A program made the translations under genes and the position numbers. The notes beneath the pieces are model-generated. The model worked only from the letters and a program-made list of their open reading frames with translations, was not told where the DNA came from and ran no database searches. From Hymenobacter taeanensis (GTDB lineage Bacteria; Bacteroidota; Bacteroidia; Cytophagales; Hymenobacteraceae): 64,000 nucleotides of DNA. This document shows positions 25,901-34,620 of this stretch, piece after piece; position 1 is the stretch's first letter; each line of letters begins with the position of its first letter. The stretch lies in assembly GCF_013137895.1 (NCBI RefSeq), contig NZ_CP053538.1:3441001-3505000 (forward strand), given 5' to 3'.

Positions 25901-26500
25901 TCACTCACCTTCTTTTCGTTCGTTCCAGGTTTGGTAGGCCACTTGCTGTACCTGGCGGTTGGCAGGAACCTCGCGCAAAGGTTCGCAGGGCGTGAGGGTG
26001 GCGTGGCAGTCGGCCGGGAGTTGCATGTAGATCTGGGTGCCTTCGGTTTTCCAGGCTACCATGTCGTCGCTCACCTGCCGGATAATCTTGTGCGGGTTGC
26101 CTACCACCAGGCTGCGAGGCGGAATCACTTCATCGGCTTTGATAAAACTCAGGGCCCCGATTACGCTTTCGTCGCCGACGGTTACGCGGTCCATTATCAC
26201 GGCATTCATGCCTACCAGCACGTTGCGGCCAATGGTGGCCCCGTGAATGATAGCGCCATGCCCAATGTGGGCCATTTCCTTGAGGCGCACAGTAGTACCG
26301 GGGAACATATGCACGGTGCAGTTTTCCTGCACATTACAGTTGTCCTCAATGATAATCTGACCCCAATCGCCGCGAATGGCAGCGCCGGGCCCGATGTACA
26401 CGTTGCGGCCGATAATGACGTTGCCCGTAACAGTAGCCTGCGGGTGCACAAACGCCGACTCATGCACGACCGGCACCACGCCATTGAATGCGTAAATCAT
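25901..26500 (-). CDS. paaY: Phenylacetate degradation protein PaaY (hexapeptide-repeat thioesterase)
   Basis: 199 residues of the gamma-carbonic anhydrase-like left-handed beta-helix family: hexapeptide rungs 'ATVTGNVIIGRNVYIGPGAAIRGDWGQIIIEDNCNVQ' and 'IGHGAIIHGATIGRNVLVGMNAVIMDRV' with metal-binding histidines (HMF, HIGHG). PaaY-type proteins hydrolyse off-pathway CoA thioesters such as 2-hydroxycyclohepta-triene-carboxyl-CoA, rescuing CoA. The start overlaps the paaJ stop by 4 bp, so translation is coupled. Confidence 0.93.
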   Translation of the reverse strand: MIYAFNGVVPVVHESAFVHPQATVTGNVIIGRNVYIGPGAAIRGDWGQIIIEDNCNVQENCTVHMFPGTTVRLKEMAHIGHGAIIHGATIGRNVLVGMNAVIMDRVTVGDESVIGALSFIKADEVIPPRSLVVGNPHKIIRQVSDDMVAWKTEGTQIYMQLPADCHATLTPCEPLREVPANRQVQQVAYQTWNERKEGE

Positions 26501-27705
26501 ACTTTCTCAATGATGGCTGCGTAGCCCTGACCCACGCCCACGCACATGGTAATGAGGGCGTAGCGTTTGTTTTGCTTGTGCAACTCCAGAGCCGCCGTAT
26601 TCAGAATCCGGGCCCCGCTCATGCCCAGTGGGTGGCCTAGCGCAATAGCCCCGCCGTTGGGGTTGATGCGTGGGTCGCTGCCTTCCAAGCCTAGGCCACG
26701 TGCGCAGGCCAGCGTTTGGGCTGCAAAGGCTTCGTTGAACTCAATAATATCCATCTGATCTAGCGTCAGGCCCGCTTTTTTCAGCGCCTGCTGCGACGCC
26801 GGCACCGGCCCAATACCCATGTAGCGCGGCTCTACGCCGGCCACGCCCATTGACACAAGGCGGGCGCGAGGGGTGAGGCCGTGTTGCTTGATGCCTTCTT
26901 CCGAAGCCAACAGCAGTGCCGCCGCCCCGTCATTAAGCCCCGAGGAGTTACCCGCCGTTACGGAGCCGCCGCTCTTGCGGAAGGCAGGCCGCAGCTTGGC
27001 CAACCCTTCCAGCGTGGTGTTCGACTTGATAAACTCATCCTCAGCAAATAACAAGGGCTCACCCTTGCGCTGGGGAATAGATACGGGCACAATTTCCTCG
27101 CCGAAGCGGCCCGAGTCTCGGGCCCGGCCGGCGCGCTGGTGCGATTCGTAGGCAAACTGGTCCTGGTCTTCGCGGCTGATGCCGTAGCGGTCCACCAGGT
27201 TTTCGGCGGTTTCACCCATGGCATCGGTGCCGTATGCCTCTTCCAGCCGCTGGTTGATGAAGCGCCAGCCGAAGCTGGAATCATACATTTGCGAGTCGGT
27301 GCCAAACGCTTTACTGGGTTTCGACATCACGTAGGGGGCGCGGGTCATGCTCTCCACACCGCCGGAAATGAACAGGTCGCCGTCGCCACTCTGGATGGCG
27401 CGGGCGGCCCCAATGCTGGCTGAAAGACCGGAGGCGCACAAGCGGTTCACTGTTTCGCCGGGCACCGAAGCAGGCAGGCCCGCCAGCAGCAGCGCCATGC
27501 GCGCCACGTTTCGGTTGTCTTCGCCGGCCTGGTTGGCGCAGCCTAGTAGTACATCGGCAATGGCAGCCGGGTCGGCAGAAGCGTTGCGGCGCAGCAGCTC
27601 CCGGATAACGTGCGCGGCCATATCATCGGGGCGGACGGCGGAAAGTGTGCCGCCGAAGTTGCCGATGGGGGTGCGGATGCCGTCAATTATATATGCTTGG
27701 TTCAT
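26497..27705 (-). CDS. paaJ: 3-oxoadipyl-CoA / 3-oxo-5,6-dehydrosuberyl-CoA thiolase
   Basis: ATG 27705 gives 402 residues (401 in E. coli PaaJ) starting MNQAYIIDGIRTPIGNFGG. The acylation Cys is C90 in NRLCASGLSA. The His motif GGAIALGHPLGMSGAR and the second Cys in TMCVGVGQG are present. The enzyme carries out both thiolytic steps of phenylacetate breakdown, yielding acetyl-CoA and finally succinyl-CoA. The same family includes PcaF of the beta-ketoadipate pathway; the paa context decides the name. Confidence 0.95.
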   Translation of the reverse strand: MNQAYIIDGIRTPIGNFGGTLSAVRPDDMAAHVIRELLRRNASADPAAIADVLLGCANQAGEDNRNVARMALLLAGLPASVPGETVNRLCASGLSASIGAARAIQSGDGDLFISGGVESMTRAPYVMSKPSKAFGTDSQMYDSSFGWRFINQRLEEAYGTDAMGETAENLVDRYGISREDQDQFAYESHQRAGRARDSGRFGEEIVPVSIPQRKGEPLLFAEDEFIKSNTTLEGLAKLRPAFRKSGGSVTAGNSSGLNDGAAALLLASEEGIKQHGLTPRARLVSMGVAGVEPRYMGIGPVPASQQALKKAGLTLDQMDIIEFNEAFAAQTLACARGLGLEGSDPRINPNGGAIALGHPLGMSGARILNTAALELHKQNKRYALITMCVGVGQGYAAIIEKV

Positions 27706-27741
27706 TTCGGTTGTTAATTGGCAGTGCGGTAGTACATAGCA

Positions 27742-27857
27742 CATCATGCTGAGTTTGTCGAAGCATCTCTACCGCTTCGTTGAGTTGTTGCTAAGCCACT
27801 TGAGTAGCCAGAGGTAGAGCTGCGGCGCCTTCGCGGACGCCAGATCAAGCATGACGT
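27742..27857. repeat. Family A inverted-repeat element, copy 3 (degraded)
   Basis: The left arm CATCATGCTGAGTTTGTCGA plus AGCATCTCTACCGCTTCGTT is well preserved. The right arm AGAGGTAGAGCTGCGGCGCC...CAAGCATGACG has diverged, so the stem is interrupted. It lies between paaI and paaJ. Confidence 0.85.
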
Positions 27858-27898
27858 GCCTTTTCCTACCGTCCCTGTCATCTAGACCACTGCCTGAG

Positions 27899-28333
27899 TT
27901 ATAAAATCTCGTTGCTGGTGCGGTAGGCGGTGCCTTTGAAAAGGGCCAGCACTGCGCCGCTTTGGGTGGTGGCGCGCACCTGGTATACCCCAACCTTGTG
28001 CTTAAGGCTTTCTTCGCGCGCTTCCACCGTTATTAGGTCACCTACTTTTCCGGCTTCCAGATAATCAATGGTTACGGTGAGGCCCACGCTTTGGCGGCCG
28101 TGGCTGTTGCAGGCAAAAGCGAAGGCCGAGTCAGCCGCGGAAAAGGTTACGCCGCCGTGCAGCGCTCCAAACCCATTCACCATATCGGGGCGCACCGTGA
28201 AGTGCAGGCGGCAATAGCCGGGGCCTACTTCATCCACCTGCAGGCCTAGCAGTTTGCTGAAGGCATCGTGCTGAAGCATCAGCTCCTTTACGGCCTCGGC
28301 GTGGTGGTTACTGGTGGCTGCTGGCTCGCTCAT
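27899..28333 (-). CDS. paaI: Hydroxyphenylacetyl-CoA thioesterase PaaI
   Basis: Start at ATG 28333 (144 residues); the first 26 bp overlap the end of paaH. This hot-dog fold thioesterase has 'MVNGFGALHGGVTFSAADSAFAFACNSHG', matching the PaaI signature HGG-x-F-x-LAD-x-A-F with the catalytic Asp in AADSA. It releases CoA from hydroxylated phenylacetyl-CoA side products. Confidence 0.93.
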   Translation of the reverse strand: MSEPAATSNHHAEAVKELMLQHDAFSKLLGLQVDEVGPGYCRLHFTVRPDMVNGFGALHGGVTFSAADSAFAFACNSHGRQSVGLTVTIDYLEAGKVGDLITVEAREESLKHKVGVYQVRATTQSGAVLALFKGTAYRTSNEIL

Positions 28334-29489
28334 GCGGAAAGAACGTCTGGTTAGCCCGTACCATGCGGCGCAGCAACGGGCTGGCACGGTAGCGGTCCTC
28401 GTGATACTCGGCGTACAGCTCATCGAGGGTGGTGAGCACTCTGGAGAGGCCTAGCTCATCGGCCCAGGCCAGCAGCCCTTTGGGGTAGTTTACCCCCTTC
28501 GTCATGGCCAGCTCCAAGTCTTCCCTGGAAGCCACGTTCAGAGCCAGCGCATCGGCGGCTTCATTGATGAGCATGGCCAAAATGCGGTTCAGCACCAGGT
28601 GGCCCAGCGCCTCGTCGCGGGTAGGCTCCGGCGGTACAGCATCGGGGCCATAGCTGTAGAAACCGCGGCCCGATTTGCGCCCGTAGTAACCCGCCTCAAA
28701 CAAGCGCTTCTGCGTGAACGAGGGCTTGAAACGCGGGTCAAAGAAGAAAGCCGTAAACACCGATTCTGTTACGCGGTAGTTCACGTCGTGCCCAATGAAA
28801 TCCATGAGGGTGAAGGGACCCATTCGGAAGCCGCCCAACTCCGTCATGGCCCAATCAATGGTGGCCATGTCGGCAATGCCTTCTTCCAGAATCCGGATGG
28901 CTTCTCCGTAGAAGGGGCGCGCCACGCGGTTCACAATAAAGCCGGGCGTATCCTTGGTCAGCACGGGTAGCTTGCCCCAGCTCTGCACCAGGTCACGGAT
29001 TTCCTCCGCCAGGCCAGGGCGGGTTTGCACGGCCGGAATCACTTCTACCAGCTGCATCAGGGGAGCGGGGTTAAAGAAGTGAATCCCGATAAAGCGCTCG
29101 GGTTTCTGGCAGGCTGCCGCAATGGAGGCAATGGAAAGCGACGACGTGTTGCTGGCCAGAATGCAGTCATCTGACACCACTGCTTCAATATCGCGGAACG
29201 AAGCCTGCTTAACCGCCAAGTCTTCTACTATGGCTTCGATGATTAAGCTGCATCTCGCGAAGGAATCCATGTCTGTGCAAGTCCGTACGCGGCCAATGGC
29301 TGCTTCAGCTTCCTCCGGCTTGATTTTACCTTTTTCAGACAGCTTGCGCAGATTAGCCTGAATGCTGGTAGAAGCACGTTGCAGGGCAGCCGAGTTGGTG
29401 TCGTGTAGGCATACTGAGTGGCCGGCCTGGGCTATTACCTGCGCAATGCCGGCTCCCATAGCGCCACTGCCAATGATTCCGATGGTCAT
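28308..29489 (-). CDS. paaH: 3-hydroxyadipyl-CoA dehydrogenase PaaH
   Basis: 393 residues. The NAD-binding Rossmann motif is GIIGSGAMGAGIAQVIAQAG at the N-terminus. 'NPAPLMQLVEVIPAVQT' contains the catalytic HFFNPAP segment with His. The C-terminal 3HCDH helical domain is followed by a second, partial copy (~290-380, 'LGHLVLNRILAMLINEAADAL'), the usual PaaH/PaaC arrangement. It oxidises 3-hydroxyadipyl-CoA to 3-oxoadipyl-CoA. Somewhat shorter than the E. coli enzyme (475), with the C-terminal domain compressed. Confidence 0.92.
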   Translation of the reverse strand: MTIGIIGSGAMGAGIAQVIAQAGHSVCLHDTNSAALQRASTSIQANLRKLSEKGKIKPEEAEAAIGRVRTCTDMDSFARCSLIIEAIVEDLAVKQASFRDIEAVVSDDCILASNTSSLSIASIAAACQKPERFIGIHFFNPAPLMQLVEVIPAVQTRPGLAEEIRDLVQSWGKLPVLTKDTPGFIVNRVARPFYGEAIRILEEGIADMATIDWAMTELGGFRMGPFTLMDFIGHDVNYRVTESVFTAFFFDPRFKPSFTQKRLFEAGYYGRKSGRGFYSYGPDAVPPEPTRDEALGHLVLNRILAMLINEAADALALNVASREDLELAMTKGVNYPKGLLAWADELGLSRVLTTLDELYAEYHEDRYRASPLLRRMVRANQTFFPHERASSHQ

Positions 29490-29561
29490 AGTAGTTGTCG
29501 ATTCCTGATGACGGGTAATTGGCAGTTGCTAGCTGCCTGTCAATGCTTTACCACTGACGCT

Positions 29562-30347
29562 TTACTGACCGGTGAAGGTAGGCTTGCGCTTTTCCATAAA
29601 CGCCGATACTCCCTCTCTATAATCAGTGGTGTGGCCGGCCCGGAGCTGATAGTCCGCTTCGGCACGGAGCTGCTGGGTAAGGTCATTACCGAAGGTAGTA
29701 TTGAGCAGTTGCTTGGTGTAAGCCAGGCCTTTGGTAGGCATGGCGGCCAGCTTGCTTACCAACGCAGCTACTTCCGTATCAAAGCTTTCATCAGGAAATG
29801 CCTTATAGATCATACCCATTTGTACAGCTTCCTGAGCACTTACCTTATCGCCGGTGAACATGAGCGCGGCGGCACGCTGCAGGCCAATCAGGCGGGGCAG
29901 GAAGTATGTGCCGCCGCTATCCGGAATCAACCCAATCTTGCTGAATGCCTGAATAAACGAGGCCGATTCTTTTGCCACCACAATATCACAAGCCAGGGCC
30001 AGGTTGGCGCCAGCCCCTGCGGCCACGCCATTCACGGCGGCCACTACCGGCTTATCCAACTCCCGAATCAACTGCACAATAGGGTTGTAGTGCTTCTCCA
30101 CAATCTCCGCCACCTCCGGGCTGTCGGGTCCCGTAATTTCCGCCAGATCCTGACCAGCGCAGAATGCTTTACCAGTGCCCGTAAGCAGCACTGCCCGCAC
30201 CTCCGGGTTTTGCTGGCACTCGCGCAAATACTGCTGCAATGCCAGCGCCAGCGGCTTGTTCACGCTATTAAATACGTCGGGCCGGTTGAGAGTAAGCGTA
30301 GCGACGCCCGCTTCAATGGTGAAGTTCAGAAAGCTGGTTTCAGGCAT
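29562..30347 (-). CDS. paaG: 1,2-epoxyphenylacetyl-CoA isomerase PaaG
   Basis: 261 residues, crotonase fold. 'TGKAFCAGQDLAEI' and 'VNGVAAGAGANLALACDIV' form the oxyanion hole, and 'FSKIGLIPDSGGTYFLPRLIG' carries the catalytic Asp characteristic of PaaG (D in PDSGG), which favours isomerase over hydratase chemistry. PaaG converts the ring-1,2-epoxide to oxepin-CoA and also shifts a double bond later in the pathway. It lies 72 bp upstream of paaH. Confidence 0.93.
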   Translation of the reverse strand: MPETSFLNFTIEAGVATLTLNRPDVFNSVNKPLALALQQYLRECQQNPEVRAVLLTGTGKAFCAGQDLAEITGPDSPEVAEIVEKHYNPIVQLIRELDKPVVAAVNGVAAGAGANLALACDIVVAKESASFIQAFSKIGLIPDSGGTYFLPRLIGLQRAAALMFTGDKVSAQEAVQMGMIYKAFPDESFDTEVAALVSKLAAMPTKGLAYTKQLLNTTFGNDLTQQLRAEADYQLRAGHTTDYREGVSAFMEKRKPTFTGQ

Positions 30348-30386
30348 TGGGAAAGGAGGTGGATTGGGGGAAAGAACGGTTTAGTA

Positions 30387-30490
30387 AAAGAACGTCATGC
30401 TGAGCGCAACCGAAGTATTTCTGCCGGAGCTAATCACTGAAGTTAGCCAGCGGTAGAGATGCTTCGGCTGCACTCAGCATGACGTTCTTT
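30387..30490. repeat. Family A inverted-repeat element, copy 4
   Basis: Outer arms AAAAGAACGTCATGCTGAG and CTCAGCATGACGTTCTTTT are perfect complements (19 bp). Inner parts (CGAAGTATTTCTGCCG / CGGTAGAGATGCTTCGG) have mismatches. The T-run at the right end could let it act as a weak terminator. It lies between paaG and paaD. Confidence 0.92.
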
Positions 30491-30504
30491 TGTAAACGTA
30501 CGCA

Positions 30505-31014
30505 CTAGTGGCACTTAAAATAATCGAAGGGCTCCTGGCAGTCGTCGCACTGGTACGAGGCTTTGCAGGCGGTGGAGCCGAACTGACTAACCAAGTGCGT
30601 ATGCTCAGATTTGCAGAGCGGGCAGCGTACGGCGGTATCCTGACCGAATAGGTTGAGCACATGGCCAGAGGCGGTGCCGTTGACCGGGGCCGCAATGCCG
30701 TAGGCCTCTAGTTTCTCGCGGCCGGCGTCGGTCATCCAGTCGGTGGTCCAGGCGGGGCGGAGCTGGTTGTTGATGGTTACCTGCGTGATGCCTTCCGCCA
30801 GCAGGCGCAGCCGGATATCAGTAGCAATGGTATTCATGGCCGGGCAGCCCGAGTAAGTAGGCGTGATGGTCACGGTTACCTGCTCGCCCTGCACCTGCAC
30901 GCCGCGCACAATGCCCAAATCCAGAATGCTCAGTACGGGCACCTCAGGGTCGAAAACCTCGTCCAGCAATTGCCAGATGCGTTCTTCAGTGGGCATGGGG
31001 ATTTCGGCTACCAT
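30505..31014 (-). CDS. paaD: Phenylacetyl-CoA epoxidase subunit PaaD (MIP18/DUF59 family)
   Basis: 169 residues. An N-terminal MIP18/DUF59 domain ('VFDPEVPVLSILDLGIVRGVQV', 'ITPTYSGCPAMNTI') is followed by a C-terminal zinc-ribbon-like region with CPLCKSEH and CDDCQEPF cysteine pairs, as in PaaD. It is needed for assembly or maturation of the epoxidase, probably iron or iron-sulfur delivery. The start overlaps the paaC stop by 7 bp. Confidence 0.94.
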   Translation of the reverse strand: MVAEIPMPTEERIWQLLDEVFDPEVPVLSILDLGIVRGVQVQGEQVTVTITPTYSGCPAMNTIATDIRLRLLAEGITQVTINNQLRPAWTTDWMTDAGREKLEAYGIAAPVNGTASGHVLNLFGQDTAVRCPLCKSEHTHLVSQFGSTACKASYQCDDCQEPFDYFKCH

Positions 31015-31811
31015 TTCAGGCCGGGATAGGTGCGTTGCATGTACTGAAGCTCGGCCAAAATATAGCCCAGGTGCTCCGTGTGGCGCCCCTCTTTACCACC
31101 CTTTTGCATGTAGGCCTCCTGGGGTACGGGTAGGGTTGCTTCCTCAAACACCTTGGCTACGTGCGCCTGCATAGCCGGCAATAGCGTGGCGTAATCAGGT
31201 ATCAGGCCAAGGCGTTGCAACGCCTGCTCCGTGGCGGTGGAGGCTGTCAGCTCACCGGAGTAACGCCACAGGTTGCCGAGGGCTTTTTCCACGCGCTGGC
31301 GGCTTTCCTCGGTGCCATCACCCAGCCGGATGATCCACTCTGAGCTCCACTTGAGGTGGTAGGCAGCTTCCTTCCAGGCTTTCTCCGCAATGGCCGCCAG
31401 CCGCTCATCGGGGCTGGTTTGGAGCTGCTGCAGAAAGTGGTAATGGAAGTTGTCGAATAGGAATTGGCGCACCACAGTAGCGGCAAAGTCGCCGTTGGGC
31501 TGCTCCACCAGTAAGGGGTTCTGGTACTCGGTGGCCAGGCGCAGAAAGGCTAAGTCATCCTCGGTGCGGTCCTGACCCTCCAGCTCGGCAGCGTACTGGT
31601 AGAGGCTGCGGGTTTCGCCCAGCAAATCCAGCGCAATGTTGGCCATGGCCAGATCCTGCTCCAGAACGGGGCCGTGGCCGCACCACTCCGAGAGGCGGTG
31701 GCCCAGAATCAGGCTGGTATCGGCGAGCTGTAGCACGTAGCGGAAGAGCTGCTGCCGTACCTCCGGCGTGTAATTAGCCAAGGAAAGCGTTTCGGATGGG
31801 GTGGCTTGCAT
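31008..31811 (-). CDS. paaC: Phenylacetyl-CoA epoxidase structural subunit PaaC
   Basis: Started at ATG 31811 (267 residues), because the upstream 33 codons have no family character. This ferritin-like four-helix protein has 'GHRLSEWCGHGPVLEQDLAMANIALDLLGETRSLYQYAAE' and 'WKEAAYHLKWSSEWIIRLGDGTEES', the PaaC signatures. PaaC pairs with PaaA as the non-catalytic structural subunit of the di-iron oxygenase. It lies 10 bp downstream of paaB. Confidence 0.94.
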   Translation of the reverse strand: MQATPSETLSLANYTPEVRQQLFRYVLQLADTSLILGHRLSEWCGHGPVLEQDLAMANIALDLLGETRSLYQYAAELEGQDRTEDDLAFLRLATEYQNPLLVEQPNGDFAATVVRQFLFDNFHYHFLQQLQTSPDERLAAIAEKAWKEAAYHLKWSSEWIIRLGDGTEESRQRVEKALGNLWRYSGELTASTATEQALQRLGLIPDYATLLPAMQAHVAKVFEEATLPVPQEAYMQKGGKEGRHTEHLGYILAELQYMQRTYPGLKW

Positions 31812-31821
31812 AAGGCGGGAA

Positions 31822-32109
31822 TTACATGTGCTTGATAGAATCCGGAACCTCGTAAAAGGTAGGATGCCGATATACTTTATCATTAGCGGGGTCGAAGAAC
31901 GCCGCTGCATCGTCGGGGTTGGAGGCGTGCACGTGCTTTGACTCTACTACCCAAATGCTGATACCTTCCATGCGGCGCGTATACACGTCGCGGGCGTTCT
32001 GGATGGCCATAGCCGCATCGGCGGCGTGCAGGCTGCCCACATGTTTATGATCGAGGCCCTGCTTGCTGCGGATAAAAACCTCCCACAGAGGCCATTCGTG
32101 CTGAGACAT
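31822..32109 (-). CDS. paaB: Phenylacetyl-CoA epoxidase subunit PaaB
   Basis: 95 residues, the normal PaaB size. 'WPLWEVFIRSKQGLDHKHVGSLHAADAAMAIQNARDVYTRRMEG' is the family signature. PaaB bridges PaaAC heterodimers into the active complex. Separated from paaA by a family A repeat, unusually wide spacing for two subunits of one enzyme. Confidence 0.95.
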   Translation of the reverse strand: MSQHEWPLWEVFIRSKQGLDHKHVGSLHAADAAMAIQNARDVYTRRMEGISIWVVESKHVHASNPDDAAAFFDPANDKVYRHPTFYEVPDSIKHM

Positions 32110-32191
32110 TAGGTGAAATTGTGAAGTTGTGAAATGGGGAGTTTCACACGGTGATTGGAGTAGGGGAGTGGCCTAGCGTAGTTAACAAGGA

Positions 32192-32297
32192 ACCGTCATG
32201 CTGAGCTTGTCGAAGCATCTCTACCTCTGACTAATCACTGGCCTAGCAACAACTCAACGAAGCGGTAGAGATGCTTCGACAAGCTCAGCATGACGGT
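32192..32297. repeat. Family A inverted-repeat element, copy 5 (best preserved)
   Basis: ACCGTCATGCTGAGCTTGTC + GAAGCATCTCTACC on the left is the near-exact reverse complement of GGTAGAGATGCTTCGACAAG + CTCAGCATGACGGT on the right, giving ~34-bp arms. The spacer contains CTGGCCTAGCAACAACTC. It lies between paaA and paaB. Confidence 0.95.
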
Positions 32298-32337
32298 CTA
32301 CTGGGCTTTACGAGGCTGTCGGATTGGCCTGGTCCAC

Positions 32338-33297
32338 TTATTGTGCTGCTTCTGCTTGCTCAGCCCGCTGCTTGCGTTTGGCGGCGTGGGCGAGGGCGGC
32401 TTCGCGTACCCAGGCACCTTCTTCGTGCGCCTTTACGCGGGCCCCGAGGCGGTCCTTGTTGCACATGCCGTTGCCCTTCACCACGTTCCAGAACTCCTCC
32501 CAATCCACGTCGCCGAAGTCGTAGCCATTCTTGGTGTCGTTCCACTTTAGGTTGGGGTCGGGTACGGTGAGGCCCAGGAACTCAGCCTGGGGCACCATCA
32601 TGTCCACGAACTTCTGGCGTAGCTCATCGTTGGTGAAGCGCTTAATACGCCAGTTCATCGACTGAGCCGTGTTTGGCGAGTCGGCATCTTTGGGGCCGAA
32701 CATCATCAGCGTAGGCCACCACCAGCGGTTGAGAGCTTCCTGGGCCATGGCTTTCTGCTCGGGGGCGCCTTCGCAGAGGGTTTGCATAATCTCGAACCCT
32801 TGGCGCTGGTGAAAGCTTTCCTCCTTACATACCCGCACCATAGCGCGGGCGTAGGGGCCGTAGGAAGTACGGCACAGCGGTACCTGGTTCAGAATGGCGG
32901 CGCCATCAACCAGCCAGCCCACCGTGCCCATATCGGCCCAGCTGAGGGTAGGATAATTGAAAATGCTGGAATACTTGGCTTTACCCGAGTGCAAGTCGGC
33001 CAGCATTTGGTCACGTGACGCACCCAGGGTTTCGGCGGCGCTGTAGAGATAGAGGCCGTGGCCGGCTTCGTCCTGCACTTTGGAGAGCAGGATAGATTTG
33101 CGCTTCAGCGAAGGAGCACGAGTAATCCAGTTGCCTTCCGGCAGCATGCCAACTAGCTCAGAGTGAGCGTGCTGGGAAATCTGCCGGATCAGCGTCTTAC
33201 GATACGCATCGGGCATCCAATCCTTAGGCTCAATGCGCACATCCGCATCAATGCGGGCCTGAAACTGTTCTTCCTGGGTGAGTTCTAGCGTTTCCAT
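32338..33297 (-). CDS. paaA: Phenylacetyl-CoA epoxidase catalytic subunit PaaA
   Basis: 319 residues (E. coli 309). '[23 protein letters not shown]' and '[19 protein letters not shown]' provide the ExxH di-iron ligand motifs. With PaaBCE it inserts one oxygen atom into the aromatic ring of phenylacetyl-CoA. The C-terminus is a Lys/Ala/Gln-rich tail (residues ~295-319) longer than in E. coli. The gene begins 17 bp downstream of a perfect 9-bp-arm palindrome, a candidate PaaR operator. Confidence 0.96.
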   Translation of the reverse strand: METLELTQEEQFQARIDADVRIEPKDWMPDAYRKTLIRQISQHAHSELVGMLPEGNWITRAPSLKRKSILLSKVQDEAGHGLYLYSAAETLGASRDQMLADLHSGKAKYSSIFNYPTLSWADMGTVGWLVDGAAILNQVPLCRTSYGPYARAMVRVCKEESFHQRQGFEIMQTLCEGAPEQKAMAQEALNRWWWPTLMMFGPKDADSPNTAQSMNWRIKRFTNDELRQKFVDMMVPQAEFLGLTVPDPNLKWNDTKNGYDFGDVDWEEFWNVVKGNGMCNKDRLGARVKAHEEGAWVREAALAHAAKRKQRAEQAEAAQ

Positions 33298-33313
33298 GCC
33301 TCTTTAACAAAGA

Positions 33314-33335
33314 TTAACTAACAATCGTTAGTTAA
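33314..33335. promoter_or_regulatory. Candidate PaaR operator in front of paaA
   Basis: TTAACTAAC-N4-GTTAGTTAA is a perfect dyad with 9-bp arms, centred 28 bp upstream of the paaA ATG. On the minus strand it runs into TAATCTTTG, a -7-like box, so a bound repressor would block RNA polymerase. The size suits a TetR dimer, and paaR lies two genes upstream. Confidence 0.75.
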
Positions 33336-33357
33336 AAGTAAGGAAAATATTACGGTT

Positions 33358-33431
33358 GCCGTTCCGAACAAAGAGAGGAAGCTGGGTTGGCCTCCAGGTC
33401 AGGTAGTAGGTTCTTCCTGCGTCGGAATGGT
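33358..33431. repeat. Intergenic inverted repeat, family B copy 2
   Basis: CCGTTCCGAACAAAGAGAGG on the left and CTTCCTGCGTCGGAATGG on the right, with GGTTGGCCTCCAGGTCAGG between. It matches the element at 11828-11898 in both arms and centre. It lies between paaE and paaA. Confidence 0.7.
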
Positions 33432-33445
33432 AATTCACTAGGCCA

Positions 33446-34525
33446 TTATTGATCGAAATCCACTTTCACCTTCTCTGAGGTAGGGCGAGCCTGGCAGGAG
33501 AGGACATAACCCTTCGCCACTTCGGTGTCAGAGAGTGAGTAGTTCACATCCATTTCTACGGTGCCCGCTTCCACTTTGCAGCGGCAGGTGCTGCACATGC
33601 CATTCTTGCAGGAATATGGGGCATCAACGCCCATCTCCAGCAGCTCATCCAAAATAGTATTGCCGTAGTACGACATTTCCAGAATGCGCGTGCTGCCATC
33701 AAGCTGCACCGTGACTTGGCTTTTCTTGTCGTCTTCGCCTGCCGGGTGCACCTTGGCCGGGCCGGCCGCTTTCTTGGCGCCGCCCGCTGAGGTGAACATT
33801 TCGAAGTGAATTTTCTCCGGCGCTACTCCCGCGCTGCTCAGGGCTGCGCGTACGCCATTAATCATCTCCTCGGGGCCACAGATAAAGGCTTCGTCAATCT
33901 GGTCGGCGGGCAAAATTTTATCGAGGAACTGCTGCGTCTTGGCTTCATCAATGCGGCCGAAGAGCAAATCCGTGTCGCCCTGTTCACGGCTGAGGATATG
34001 GTAGACGCTGAGGCGACGTAGGAACTTGTTCTTCAGGGCCTCAATGGCTTCTTTAAAGATGATGGAGTTGCGGCCCCGGTTGCCATAAATCAGCGTAACC
34101 TGGCTGTTAGGCTCCGTCAGCAAGATGGTTTTTACAATGGAAAACACGGGCGTAATGCCGCTGCCCGCCGCAAAGGCCACGTAATGCTTCGCCTGCTCAG
34201 GGTGCAGCTGGGTGTAGAAGTGGCCTGCGGGCGGCATCACGTCCAGCTCTTCGCCTACGCGCAGGTTGTCTACAGCCAAGGAAGAAAAACGGCCTTCTGG
34301 TACCTTCTTAATGGCCACCTGCCACTCCCCATCAAGGGGGCTGCTGCAGATAGAATAGGAGCGGCGCAGCTCCTCTCCGTTATGCTCCCGGCGAAAGGTA
34401 AGGTACTGGCCCTGGGTGAACTTAAACGTGTCATGCAACTCCGCCGGCACATCCAACGACAGCGTTACGCAGTCGGGCGTTTCCTTGTTGATGCGTTTGA
34501 TTTTTACTTTATGAAATCGACTCAT
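33446..34525 (-). CDS. paaE: Phenylacetyl-CoA epoxidase reductase PaaE
   Basis: Started at ATG 34525 (359 residues; E. coli 356). Domain order is an FAD-binding reductase domain (RRSYSICSSP), an NAD(P)-binding domain (HYVAFAAGSGITPVFSIVKT) and a C-terminal plant-type [2Fe-2S] ferredoxin with C-x4-C-x2-C (CKNGMCSTCRC) plus a later Cys in YVLSCQARP. It moves electrons from NADPH to the PaaA di-iron centre. Here paaE is upstream of paaABCD, with a repeat and the paaA operator between, so it may have its own promoter. Confidence 0.95.
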   Translation of the reverse strand: MSRFHKVKIKRINKETPDCVTLSLDVPAELHDTFKFTQGQYLTFRREHNGEELRRSYSICSSPLDGEWQVAIKKVPEGRFSSLAVDNLRVGEELDVMPPAGHFYTQLHPEQAKHYVAFAAGSGITPVFSIVKTILLTEPNSQVTLIYGNRGRNSIIFKEAIEALKNKFLRRLSVYHILSREQGDTDLLFGRIDEAKTQQFLDKILPADQIDEAFICGPEEMINGVRAALSSAGVAPEKIHFEMFTSAGGAKKAAGPAKVHPAGEDDKKSQVTVQLDGSTRILEMSYYGNTILDELLEMGVDAPYSCKNGMCSTCRCKVEAGTVEMDVNYSLSDTEVAKGYVLSCQARPTSEKVKVDFDQ

Positions 34526-34620
34526 AGGAGTTCCGGTGTAAGGTGCCGGCTGTCGGTTACTAAGTGATACGGTTGAAATACACAACACTGGTCACTAGCA
34601 ACTCACAGCCGGCCGCAGAT

